Positions 1 through 6,419 are shown, counted from the stretch's first letter. The stretch is 11,376 nt of DNA from an uncultured Clostridia bacterium (GCA_905236685.1 CAJOPD010000113.1:1-11376); one strand, 5' to 3'. The notes: a model not told the origin generated them from the letters alone. Numbers and translations are program-made.

Positions 1-1565
1 ACGGCAAATTTCTTATTAACGGCAAAGCATTTCTCTCCGTTAATATTCGCCGTAACGCCCCTTCCGAAAAGCGCCTCAAAATTCTCCGACGCCAGCTTTT
101 CCTTGACCCGTTCAGCACAGTATTTTGAAACAGCCAAGGCTATCGGGTGCTCGCTCTTTTCTTCAAGCGCAAGCGCTATCGGGAGCAGTCTTTTTTCATC
201 GCCCAAAACATCGGTAACCTCCGGTATTCCCTTTGTTACCGTTCCCGTTTTATCAAACACAACCAAATCGACAAGATGCGCCGTTTCAAGCGCCTCTCCC
301 GATTTTATCAGTATGCCGTTTTCCGCACCCTTTCCCGTACCTACCATAACCGCAACAGGCGTTGCAAGTCCCAAGGCGCAGGGGCAGGATATTACAAGCA
401 CGCAAATCCCGAAGGACAGCGCATCTTCAAACGCGGCGCCGCACAAAAGCCAGATTATGAAGGTTATTACGGAAATCCCCATTACAATCGGCACAAAAAC
501 TGCCGAAACTCTGTCGGCAAGCTTTGACACAGGCGCCTTTTTGGCAGACGCCTCCTCAATCAAGCGTACAATTTCCGAAAAGGTTGTATTTCCGCCCACC
601 TTTTCGGCTACAACCTCAATATATCCCGACTTATTTACCGTTGACGCGGTGACATAATCGCCCACCGTTTTTTCCTTAGGAATACTTTCGCCCGTCAGCA
701 TTGACTCATCTACCGCGGTTTCACCCTTAACTATCCTTCCGTCACACGCTATGCTCATACCGGGCTTAACTACAACGGTATCGCCGACTTTAAGACTGTC
801 TGTGTCAATTTCCGTTTCCTTGCCGTCTACAAGGATTATCGCTCTTTTGGGCGACAGGTTCATTATTGCCTCAATTGCGTCGCCCGTTTTGCCTTTTGCT
901 CGTGCTTCAAAAAATTTGCCGAGTGTTATCAATGTCGGTATCATAGCGGCGGTTTCAAAATACAGGTTATGGCGGTATCTATCCACAATTTCAAAATCCC
1001 CTGCCGAAATCCCGTAACTCATACGGAAAATTTCAAATATGCCATACGCAAGCGAAACAGACGATCCGACAGCAATCAGCGTATCCATATTCGGAGAAAG
1101 CGAAAATAGCGAAGAAAATCCGTTTTTATAGTACTTCCTGTTTACATATATCACGGGAAGGCAGATTAAAAATTGCAAAAACGCATAATTTACCGCATTT
1201 TTTGTGCCTGAAAGAAATTCGGGAATATAAAGCCCCAGCATATGTCCCATTGACAGATACATAATCGGGAGCAAAAATATCAGCGATATAATAAATCTGT
1301 TTTTGAGGTCTTTTGCTGTGTTTTCCTTTTTGCTGACAGCCTTTTTCGGCTCTTTATTTTTAGCCGAAGCTCCGTAACCCAGCTTTTCTACCGCCTTTAT
1401 TATTTCGTTTTCATTTATTATATCTTCATCAAAATCCACCTGCATTGTTTCGGTAAGAAGATTTACCTCCGCCTTTTTGACACCTGCGGTTTTGGAAACG
1501 GTATTTTGTATTCTTGCCGAGCAGGCAGAGCAACTCATTCCTGTTATATCAAACCTTTCTTTCAT
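1..1565 (-). CDS. copA: Copper-translocating P-type ATPase (CopA type), C-terminus cut by window edge
   Basis: A P1B-type ATPase that would pump Cu+ (possibly Ag+) out across the cytoplasmic membrane. The 521 residues present read in order: one heavy-metal-binding domain (residues 1-66) with GMSCSAC at 9-15; a Lys-rich linker (about 69-88); paired membrane helices from about 90 to 215; the actuator motif TGES at 291-294; the ion-channel motif CPC at 394-396 (ISCPCALGLATP); the phosphorylation site DKTGT with Asp438; and the P1B signature His473-Pro474 (SEHPIA), followed by GRG at 501-503. The ATP-binding remainder, the GDGxND loop and the last two helices lie beyond base 1. The start ATG (1563-1565) follows a GGAGGG site at 1571-1576. 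The gene lies 37 bases after tepA with no terminator between, so an operon is likely. CPC and the GMxCxxC domain favour copper, but the specificity residues of the last two helices are out of view. Confidence 0.93.
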   Translation of the reverse strand, partial: MKERFDITGMSCSACSARIQNTVSKTAGVKKAEVNLLTETMQVDFDEDIINENEIIKAVEKLGYGASAKNKEPKKAVSKKENTAKDLKNRFIISLIFLLPIMYLSMGHMLGLYIPEFLSGTKNAVNYAFLQFLICLPVIYVNRKYYKNGFSSLFSLSPNMDTLIAVGSSVSLAYGIFEIFRMSYGISAGDFEIVDRYRHNLYFETAAMIPTLITLGKFFEARAKGKTGDAIEAIMNLSPKRAIILVDGKETEIDTDSLKVGDTVVVKPGMSIACDGRIVKGETAVDESMLTGESIPKEKTVGDYVTASTVNKSGYIEVVAEKVGGNTTFSEIVRLIEEASAKKAPVSKLADRVSAVFVPIVMGISVITFIIWLLCGAAFEDALSFGICVLVISCPCALGLATPVAVMVGTGKGAENGILIKSGEALETAHLVDLVVFDKTGTVTKGIPEVTDVLGDEKRLLPIALALEEKSEHPIALAVSKYCAERVKEKLASENFEALFGRGVTANINGEKCFAVNKKFA

Positions 1566-1602
1566 AATTACCCTCCGCTAACTTACTCTCGGCAAAATTA
1601 TA

Positions 1603-2271
1603 TTACTTTTTATCGTTTTTGTCAATCTTTCTTTCGTCTATTAAAGCATACAGCGCCCCAAGTGCCTCGCTGAGTGTGCCCACCCTGTCTATAAGCCCGC
1701 ACTCCACCGCTTTTTCGCCAAAAAGAACCGTTCCCACATCATTTGCAATTTCATCGGTTGCAAGCATAAGCTTTTTATAGCTTTCAAAATCTATTTTTGA
1801 GTGGCGGTCGATAAAATCAACAATTCTGTCCTGCATACGCATCATATACTGAAAGGTCTGCGAAACTCCGATTATAACCCCGCTTGTGCGCATAGGGTGC
1901 ACTGTCATAGTTGCGGAGCGTGCTATAAAGGATATATCGGCAGACACGGCAAGCGGCACGCCTATCGAATGTCCGCCTCCCAAAACAAGCGAAACTTTTG
2001 GTTTTGACATTCCCGAAATCATTTCCGCTATCGCAAGTCCCGCCTCAACATCGCCGCCTACCGTATTTAAAAGAACCAAAAGCCCGTCTGTTTTTTCGTC
2101 CTCCTCAATGCTCACGAGTTCAGGCAAAACATGTTCATATTTTGTCGTTTTTGCAGTGTTATCGGCGAGATTATGACCTTCTATCGTGCCGATTATGTTT
2201 AAACACTTTATTGACGCGCGCTCGCTTTTTACGGAAGTTATGCCGTAATCCTCCCTATTTTCATCTTTCAT
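1603..2271 (-). CDS. tepA: TepA-like ClpP-family serine peptidase
   Basis: A 222-residue cytoplasmic ClpP/crotonase-fold peptidase that resembles Bacillus TepA (translocation-enhancing protein, YmfB) more than the proteolytic core ClpP. Residues 61-75 carry the substrate-strand region (LLNTVGGDVEAG). The nucleophile is probably Ser102 in LGGGHSIG, where true ClpP has a GxAxSMG context. The catalytic His is His125 in TVHPMR. The acid is either Asp173 or Asp178; I cannot choose without an alignment. The closing FGEKAVECGLID motif (184-195) is typical of the family. The start ATG (2269-2271) follows AAGGAG at 2279-2284. The copper ATPase gene follows at once on the same strand. TepA in Bacillus has been linked to protein export and sporulation, but its substrates are poorly known. 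Family call firm; biological role inferred only. Confidence 0.88.
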   Translation of the reverse strand: MKDENREDYGITSVKSERASIKCLNIIGTIEGHNLADNTAKTTKYEHVLPELVSIEEDEKTDGLLVLLNTVGGDVEAGLAIAEMISGMSKPKVSLVLGGGHSIGVPLAVSADISFIARSATMTVHPMRTSGVIIGVSQTFQYMMRMQDRIVDFIDRHSKIDFESYKKLMLATDEIANDVGTVLFGEKAVECGLIDRVGTLSEALGALYALIDERKIDKNDKK

Positions 2272-2284
2272 TTTAATTCTCCTT

Positions 2285-2325
2285 ATATTTTTTTCAAATA
2301 TTATTTGCTTTTTTTGAAAAAATAT
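2285..2325. repeat. A/T-rich inverted repeat between divergent genes
   Basis: Arms at 2285-2298 (ATATTTTTTTCAAA) and 2313-2325 (TTTGAAAAAATAT) are complementary apart from one extra T in the left arm, with a 14-base spacer. It lies between the divergent tepA-like and SCP2-like genes, close to the tepA ribosome site. It could be an operator or a weak hairpin. In such A/T-rich DNA chance is a serious alternative. Confidence 0.35.
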
Positions 2326-2333
2326 GTTAAAAT
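2305..2333 (+). promoter_or_regulatory. Possible promoter for the SCP2-like gene
   Basis: TTGCTT (2305-2310), a 17-base spacer and TAAAAT (2328-2333), preceded by an extended -10 TG (2326-2327). The -35 is poor. A better -10 alone, TATAAT at 2359-2364, has no -35 at the right distance. The spacer is so A/T-rich that the exact promoter is uncertain; a plus-strand promoter somewhere in 2290-2375 is expected from the divergent layout. Confidence 0.35.
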
Positions 2334-2399
2334 ATGCATATATTACTTGAAGTTTGAATATAATTTTAAGTAAAATAAATATTTAGAAAGGGTGATATT

Positions 2400-2894
2400 A
2401 TGTATTTTGAGGAAGCCTTTGGGAAAATCAAAACTTCGCTCCAAAAAACAAAGGTAAAGGCTGCCGACAATCATTTTGCCGTTCAGGTAAGAATGACTGA
2501 TTACGACTGCGGCGGTACATTTTACATCGAGCAAAAGGACGGGAACTTCTTTGTAGAGCCATATAACTACTTTGACTTCGACGCAGATGTTGAAGCATCA
2601 TTTAAGGACATCAAGGATATAGCCGACGGAAAGCTCGATATGAAAATGGCTGTTGAGGACGGCAAGATTATAGTAAGCGGCAACCTTGAAGAGCTTTTAA
2701 ACTACGGAAAACAGCTTAAAAAAGCTGAAAAGAAGCCTGCCGCAAAGAAAACGGCTGCAAAAAAGGCACCTGCAAAGAAGGCGGTTAAAGCAAAAGCTGT
2801 TCCTGAAAAAGCAGAAGAAAAAAAGGCAGAAGTTAAAACCGCAGCAAAGCCCGAGCCAAAAAAGGCGGAGAAGCCTGCGGCTAAAAAAAGCTGA
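2400..2894 (+). CDS. SCP2-like domain protein with histone H1-like Lys/Ala tail; probably frameshifted near the 3' end
   Basis: Reads as 164 residues. Residues 1-103 look like a small SCP2 (sterol-carrier-like) lipid-binding fold: amphipathic N-terminal helix, strands with aromatics (FYIEQKDGNFFVEPYNYF), then the family-like pattern of a conserved Asp, an accessory helix and GKIIVSGNLEELL (88-100). Residues 107-164 are low complexity: 22 Lys and 17 Ala in 58, with repeated AAKK/APAKK units and Glu entering later, like histone H1 C-tails and bacterial Lys-rich nucleoid proteins. There is no signal peptide or membrane helix, so it is probably cytoplasmic. Start ATG follows AAAGGGTGAT at 2387-2396. 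The zero-frame stop TGA (2892-2894) comes just after an A7 run. Skipping one A extends the same composition for 18 residues to a TAA at 2944-2946, next to a terminator, so the intended product may have 181 residues. The SCP2 call is from pattern only; ligand and function are unknown. Confidence 0.8.
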   Translation: MYFEEAFGKIKTSLQKTKVKAADNHFAVQVRMTDYDCGGTFYIEQKDGNFFVEPYNYFDFDADVEASFKDIKDIADGKLDMKMAVEDGKIIVSGNLEELLNYGKQLKKAEKKPAAKKTAAKKAPAKKAVKAKAVPEKAEEKKAEVKTAAKPEPKKAEKPAAKKS

Positions 2895-2946
2895 GACACC
2901 AAAAGAGAAGACAGAAAAGAACACTGCAAAAAAAGCAGTTAAATAA
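2718..2946 (+). repeat. Low-complexity Lys/Ala/Pro-coding tract
   Basis: Degenerate short repeats of AAA/AAG with GCN and CCN codons encode the basic tail of the SCP2-like protein. Two A7 runs (2818-2824 and 2883-2889) and several A6 runs make it prone to polymerase slippage and to sequencing error. Copy-number change of the AAKK-like unit is a plausible source of length variation between strains. Confidence 0.75.
2883..2946 (+). other. A7 slippage site and displaced 3' coding segment
   Basis: In the zero frame the codons after GCT (2880-2882) are AAA AAA AGC TGA. If one A of 2883-2889 is omitted, the frame reads K K then AETPKEKTEKNTAKKAVK and stops at TAA 2944-2946. These 18 residues match the preceding tail in composition. 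The second stop lies 7 bases before the terminator stem, as expected of a true gene end. The needed shift is +1 (or -2), not the canonical -1. Confidence 0.7.
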
Positions 2947-2953
2947 ACTAATG

Positions 2954-2995
2954 AAAAGGACACGCTATTTAAAATCTGCGTGTCCTTTTATTTTA
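2954..2995 (+). terminator. Rho-independent terminator after the SCP2-like gene
   Basis: A perfect 12-bp stem, AAAAGGACACGC (2954-2965) with GCGTGTCCTTTT (2978-2989), a 12-base loop and a short T-rich exit (ATTTTA, 2990-2995). It lies just after the alternative TAA at 2944-2946 and just before the yitT ribosome site. Confidence 0.85.
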
Positions 2996-2999
2996 GGAG
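2995..2999 (+). promoter_or_regulatory. Ribosome binding site that fixes a TTG start for yitT
   Basis: AGGAG at 2995-2999 lies 8 bases before TTG 3008-3010. The only in-frame ATG upstream (2951) sits at the foot of the terminator stem with no ribosome site, so TTG is the better start. Confidence 0.8.
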
Positions 3000-3007
3000 T
3001 TATTATA

Positions 3008-3841
3008 TTGAAAAAAATCAAGCCATTTTTAATCATTTTTTCGGGAATATCTCTTACCGCCTTCGGCGTAAGCTTTTTTTATATTCCCAACAAAATTGTA
3101 ACAGGCGGAGTTTCTGGAATATCCGCGATTTTATACACCTTGGGTGTGCCGCCAGGAATTGTTTACTTTGTCATAAATATTCTTTTGATTTTAATAAGTT
3201 TTAAAGCTTTGGGAAAGCGCTTTGCTGTTCGCTCGGCTGTTTCTGCTCTCGTTTTATCGGCACTTGTCCAGCTTTTTTCAGAATTTCCTCCCCTAACCGA
3301 CAATTTATTTATCGCCGCATTTTTCGGAAGTATAATTTCGGGACTTGGAACAGCGATAACTTTTTCGGAAAACTCCAACACCGGCGGCAGCGATATTTTG
3401 GGAAGGCTTATACAAAAAAAAGTCCCCTATTTCCCGATAGGCAGGCTTCTTTTGATAATTGACGGGGTTATAATTTCCGTATCTTTAATCATATTTAAAA
3501 ACACAGAGCTTGCTTTTTACGGAATTTTCGGACTGATTGTATCAAGTATAGTTATTGATTTCTTTATGGACAGGCTTAATTCCTCAAAACTCGCCCTTGT
3601 GGTGACGGAAAACGGCGAAGAAATTTCCAAGACGATAATGGAAAACAGCAAGCGCGGAGTTACAATTCTTGACGCAAAAGGCGCATACTCGAAAAACCGA
3701 AAAAATATGCTTGTGTGCGCGATTAAAAACAAGCAGATGCCCGATTTTCACAAAATGATAAGAGAGGCTGACGAAAACGCATTTATAATATTTTTAAAAT
3801 CGGAAAAAATCTTTGGTTCGGGATTTTTTGTATATCAGTAA
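3008..3841 (+). CDS. YitT family membrane protein with C-terminal DUF2179 domain
   Basis: A 277-residue integral membrane protein. The N-terminal two thirds are hydrophobic, with about five or six helices (near 7-25, 50-66, 75-91, 100-118, 145-163 and 168-187). They hold the family motifs VTGGVSGIS (31-39) and NTGGSDI (124-130). Residues from about 192 form a soluble DUF2179 domain with the typical GVTILDAKGAYS segment (217-228). Length matches Bacillus YitT. No transport or enzymatic activity is established for the family, so none is assigned. Translation from TTG 3008 is chosen because AGGAG lies 8 bases upstream. No independent promoter is evident between the terminator at 2954-2995 and the start, so expression may rely on read-through or on a promoter inside the preceding gene. 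It ends convergently against the unknown minus-strand gene, sharing a hairpin. Confidence 0.9.
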   Translation: MKKIKPFLIIFSGISLTAFGVSFFYIPNKIVTGGVSGISAILYTLGVPPGIVYFVINILLILISFKALGKRFAVRSAVSALVLSALVQLFSEFPPLTDNLFIAAFFGSIISGLGTAITFSENSNTGGSDILGRLIQKKVPYFPIGRLLLIIDGVIISVSLIIFKNTELAFYGIFGLIVSSIVIDFFMDRLNSSKLALVVTENGEEISKTIMENSKRGVTILDAKGAYSKNRKNMLVCAIKNKQMPDFHKMIREADENAFIIFLKSEKIFGSGFFVYQ

Positions 3842-3863
3842 AAGCCGCAAAAATGCGGCTTTT
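3840..3863. terminator. Bidirectional terminator between convergent genes
   Basis: Stem AAAAGCCGCA (3840-3849) with TGCGGCTTTT (3854-3863) and an AAAA loop: 10 bp, GC-rich core, T-rich exit on both strands. The yitT stop TAA (3839-3841) overlaps the left foot and the minus-strand gene's stop (3863-3865) overlaps the right foot. It can end transcription from both sides. Confidence 0.88.
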
Positions 3864-4402
3864 TATTCTTCAATTATGTAATCTTTAAGTCCGTTTTTAA
3901 GCAAAATCCAATCTCCGTCTATACCGCTGTAAAGCTCGGTATTTTTTAGTTCGGTTCCGTTTTCCGAAAGCTCGGCAGTCAGTTTAAGAGGATAATCGGC
4001 ACTCTGCATTTGATTACATTCATCATAGAGCCTTTTATACTCCTTCATATCCCCCTGCTCGCGCGCCTCCATCACCTTCGGAACGGTGTCGGGGTCACGG
4101 TAGGGATAGCGGTAGTGAGTTTTCATTAAAAATGTTGCTTCAAGCTTTTTCCCGTCAACGCTGATTTTTTCCTGATAATCGCCAAGCTCCTCAACATACA
4201 TAACCTCAAAATAGTCCCCGTATGCTGCGGTATATTCCGATTGCATATATTCCTTTACCTGTTCATAATAGTGTGCTTTTGAGACGGTTAGAGTGCTTTT
4301 TTCCTTGTTTAAGAGGATAAATACTGCCAAAAACACGAGGAATATCGACATAATCGCAGCTATTCTTCCTTTTAATCCGGGCGAAAAATACAGCTTTTTC
4401 AT
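3863..4402 (-). CDS. Hypothetical protein with one N-terminal membrane anchor
   Basis: I do not recognise this 179-residue protein. A short basic N-terminus (MKKLYFSPGLKGR) precedes one hydrophobic helix (about 14-31, IAAIMSIFLVFLAVFILL). There is no cleavage or lipobox motif, so it is probably anchored with the remaining 145 residues outside the membrane. The outer part is rich in Tyr, Glu, Asp and Lys (for example HYRYPYRDPD and EYKRLYDECN), has one Cys and ends DYIIEE. The ATG at 4400-4402 is preferred: AGGAG at 4410-4414 is 7 bases upstream and overlaps the pyrR stop. An in-frame GTG at 4424-4426 would start inside pyrR with no ribosome site. Tight packing behind pyrR argues for the same transcript, but nothing in the protein points to pyrimidine metabolism. 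Confidence 0.75.
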   Translation of the reverse strand: MKKLYFSPGLKGRIAAIMSIFLVFLAVFILLNKEKSTLTVSKAHYYEQVKEYMQSEYTAAYGDYFEVMYVEELGDYQEKISVDGKKLEATFLMKTHYRYPYRDPDTVPKVMEAREQGDMKEYKRLYDECNQMQSADYPLKLTAELSENGTELKNTELYSGIDGDWILLKNGLKDYIIEE

Positions 4403-4409
4403 ATTTACA

Positions 4410-4414
4410 CTCCT
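4410..4414 (-). promoter_or_regulatory. Ribosome site embedded in the pyrR stop codon
   Basis: The minus-strand AGGAG overlaps the pyrR TAG (4413-4415) and lies 7 bases before the ATG of the unknown gene. Ribosomes ending pyrR would sit over this start, which suggests translational coupling. Confidence 0.75.
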
Positions 4415-4952
4415 AATTCCTTTCACAAAGCTCTACGCTGTCAAGCCCGTCAATTTCATTAATATTCACCTTGATTATTTCATTGCGTGAAGTTGGGACA
4501 TTTTTCCCTACATAGTCCGCCCGTATCGGAAGTTCTCTATGACCCCTGTCCACCAAAACGGCAAGCTGGATTTTTGACGCTCTGCCTTTGGAAAGTATCG
4601 CATCAAGCGCCGCTCTTACCGTTCTTCCCGTATAAATAACATCATCAACCAAGACTATATTTTTATCGGTAATGGGGAAGTTCGGTTCGTCCTTCACTAT
4701 GGGCGAATTGCCGTCTATTAAAGTTAAATCGTCACGGTAAAAGGAAATATCAAGCGTTCCTACTTCAATTTTTTTACCCTCGATTTTAAATATTGCATCT
4801 GCCAGCCTCCTTGCTATCGGCACACCCCGTGTTTTAATTCCGACTATGCAAAGGTTTTCCGCACCTACATTTTTTTCGATTATTTCGTGTGCAATTCTGG
4901 TGATGGCACGGTTTATGGCATTTTCGTCAAAAAGATTTGCTTTAACATTCAT
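4413..4952 (-). CDS. pyrR: PyrR: pyr mRNA-binding attenuation protein / uracil phosphoribosyltransferase
   Basis: In the family, PyrR binds a hairpin in pyr leader RNAs when UMP/UTP is high, favouring termination; many members also make UMP from uracil and PRPP. The 179 residues match the usual length. The PRPP-binding signature IVLVDDVIYTGRT occupies 99-111, with the acidic pair Asp103-Asp104. The conserved DRGHRELPIRADYVGKN segment (135-151) and the early GIKTRGVPIARRL (38-50) are typical of PyrR rather than of hypoxanthine transferases. The start ATG (4950-4952) has GAGGTG 5 bases upstream. It follows the uracil permease gene on the same strand across an intergenic terminator, and a PyrR-type RNA site lies in that operon's leader. 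This implies self-regulation. The unknown anchored-protein gene is packed directly behind it. Confidence 0.96.
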   Translation of the reverse strand: MNVKANLFDENAINRAITRIAHEIIEKNVGAENLCIVGIKTRGVPIARRLADAIFKIEGKKIEVGTLDISFYRDDLTLIDGNSPIVKDEPNFPITDKNIVLVDDVIYTGRTVRAALDAILSKGRASKIQLAVLVDRGHRELPIRADYVGKNVPTSRNEIIKVNINEIDGLDSVELCERN

Positions 4953-4964
4953 AACAGCACCTCG

Positions 4965-5004
4965 AAAAATTTAAAAGCCCCGTACCTTTTCGGTGCAGGG
5001 CTTT
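4965..5004 (-). terminator. Intergenic terminator between uracil permease and pyrR
   Basis: On the minus strand, AAAGCCCTGCACC pairs with GGTACGGGGCTTT (4974-5004; one C/A mismatch and one G-T wobble) around a GAAAA loop. It is followed by TTTT, AAA and TTTTT (4976-4965). No promoter is visible between it and pyrR, so it is probably leaky and lowers pyrR relative to the permease. Confidence 0.78.
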
Positions 5005-5012
5005 ATTCTTTA

Positions 5013-6347
5013 CTATTCCTGTTTGCCCCTTGACAGCACAAGGTTCGTTATTATGCCCAAAATCAATGCACAGGCAACCTCTGTTATTGTTACCTGACCG
5101 ATTTTTAAGGTCATACCGCCGATACCTGATATTAAGATGATCGCCACAACAAAGAGGTTTTTATTCTCATTCAGGTCAACGCTCTGTATCATTTTAAGAC
5201 CAGATACTGCGATAAATCCGTAAAGTGTTATGCACACACCGCCCATTACGCAAGCAGGGATTGTTGAAAGGAATGTTACAAACGGTCCTATAAAGGAGAA
5301 TACGATTGCTAAAATTGCCGTTACCAAAATTGTTATGATTGAAGCATTCTTTGTTATAGCAACACAGCCTACCGACTCGCCGTATGTAGTGTTGGGACAG
5401 CCGCCGAAGAAAGCGCCTACCATAGAACCTACACCGTCACCCAAAAGCGTTCTGTGAAGTCCAGGCTCTTCCAAAAGCTCTTTATCAATGATGGAAGAAA
5501 GGTTTTTATGGTCTGCTATATGCTCGGCAAATACCACAAACGCAACAGGGATATACGAAACCGCGATTGTTGCTATGTATTTTCCGTCGATAGCCGAAAG
5601 TCCCTTTGCTGCGGTCAGGAAGGTGAAATCGGGATACCATTGAATACTGTTAAATGCAGAAAAATCAATTATTTTGAAAACATCGTTTCCTGTCTGATTT
5701 CCTATTAAGGTAAAGATTGCCGCAACTGCATAACCTGCCAAAATACCGATTACAAACGGAATAAGCTTTGACATCTTTTTGCCGTAAACCGAGCAAAGCA
5801 TTACCGTAAAGAGTGTTACCAAAGCACACGCAAAGCATATCCAGCCCTTTGCGCCCATAACATATACGCCGCCGTCCAGCTCTGCAAATTTAAGTGCGTC
5901 GCCGATTGCGTTGCCTGCAAGAGAAAGTCCTATAATTGCAACGGTAGGTCCGATTACAACTGCGGGCATAAGTTTATTTATCCATTTTACGCCTGCAAAT
6001 TTTACAATAAGCGCGATTACTACATATACAAGCCCCGCAAAAATTGCACCTAAGATGATACCTGCATATCCTGCTTCAACAGAAGCCGCGCCTGCAAATG
6101 CCGCAAACATTGAGCCTAAAAACGCAAATGATGAGCCAAGGAAAACAGGGCTTTTCATCTTAGTAAACGCAAGATAAACAAGCGTTCCCACACCTGCTCC
6201 GAAAAGCGCCGCCGACTGTGACATTCCGTTTCCGACAATGGCAGGCACAGCAATCGTTGCCGCCAGAATTGCCAGAAGCTGCTGGAATGCAAAAATCAAT
6301 ACTTGTGAAAATTTGGGTTTGTCATTTACATCGTAAATGAGTTTCAT
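5013..6347 (-). CDS. pyrP: Uracil permease (UraA/PyrP, NCS2 family)
   Basis: A 444-residue nucleobase:cation symporter of the NCS2 family, expected to bring uracil into the cell. Features include an early amphipathic QVLIFAFQQLLAILAATIAVPAIVG segment spread over 15-39; the SPVFLGSSFAF motif (66-76), part of the discontinuous helix; INKLMPAVVIGPTV (123-136); and the two substrate-site acids of UraA, equivalent to Glu275 in FAEHIADH and Glu324 in NTTYGESVG. The GLHRTLLGDG segment (296-305) between them is also typical of UraA. About 14 helices fit. The start ATG at 6345-6347 has AAGGAG at 6357-6362. The frame stays open up to 6419, but that extension lies inside the leader terminator and is rejected. 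A PyrR-type attenuator in the leader and pyrR downstream support uracil over xanthine as substrate. Confidence 0.93.
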   Translation of the reverse strand: MKLIYDVNDKPKFSQVLIFAFQQLLAILAATIAVPAIVGNGMSQSAALFGAGVGTLVYLAFTKMKSPVFLGSSFAFLGSMFAAFAGAASVEAGYAGIILGAIFAGLVYVVIALIVKFAGVKWINKLMPAVVIGPTVAIIGLSLAGNAIGDALKFAELDGGVYVMGAKGWICFACALVTLFTVMLCSVYGKKMSKLIPFVIGILAGYAVAAIFTLIGNQTGNDVFKIIDFSAFNSIQWYPDFTFLTAAKGLSAIDGKYIATIAVSYIPVAFVVFAEHIADHKNLSSIIDKELLEEPGLHRTLLGDGVGSMVGAFFGGCPNTTYGESVGCVAITKNASIITILVTAILAIVFSFIGPFVTFLSTIPACVMGGVCITLYGFIAVSGLKMIQSVDLNENKNLFVVAIILISGIGGMTLKIGQVTITEVACALILGIITNLVLSRGKQE

Positions 6348-6356
6348 AAAACCACA

Positions 6357-6362
6357 CTCCTT
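6357..6362 (-). promoter_or_regulatory. Ribosome binding site that decides the permease start
   Basis: Minus-strand AAGGAG, 9 bases before ATG 6345-6347. It places the start after the leader terminator and removes 24 upstream in-frame residues that lack membrane or family character. Confidence 0.85.
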
Positions 6363-6383
6363 AAAAATATATTTTAAGCGGTT

Positions 6384-6419
6384 AAAAAAGTGCCTTGTCC
6401 GCAAAAACAGACAAGGCAC
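6384..6419 (-). terminator. Leader terminator of the pyrP-pyrR operon (attenuator)
   Basis: On the minus strand, GTGCCTTGTC (6419-6410) pairs perfectly with GACAAGGCAC (6399-6390) around a 10-base loop and runs into TTTTTT (6389-6384). It lies 36 bases before the permease start, downstream of the promoter, so it acts within the transcript leader. Confidence 0.92.

Noticed and set aside
103..657. Open frame of 184 codons on the plus strand
   Set aside because: It lies antisense within the copper ATPase, whose motifs are unmistakable; the translation is Ser/Thr/Pro-rich with no family features.
2883..2894. Canonical -1 programmed frameshift at A AAA AAG
   Set aside because: The heptamer is out of phase with the zero frame, and a -1 shift leads to a basic Gln/Arg/Leu sequence that runs into yitT. 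The sensible continuation needs +1 or -2.
2697..2963. Minus-strand frames rich in Phe, Leu, Cys and Arg
   Set aside because: They are mirror images of the Lys/Ala codon repeats and even cross the terminator; the hydrophobic look is an artefact of AAA/AAG and GCN complements.
2951..3007. ATG at 2951 as the yitT start
   Set aside because: It sits at the foot of a 12-bp terminator stem without a ribosome site; the extra 19 residues are encoded by the hairpin. TTG 3008 has AGGAG at good spacing.
4403..4426. GTG start for the unknown anchored protein
   Set aside because: It lies inside pyrR with no ribosome site; the ATG eight codons later has AGGAG 7 bases upstream.
6348..6419. 24-residue N-terminal extension of the permease
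   Set aside because: It would be encoded by the leader terminator; ATG 6345-6347 has AAGGAG and begins where family similarity starts.
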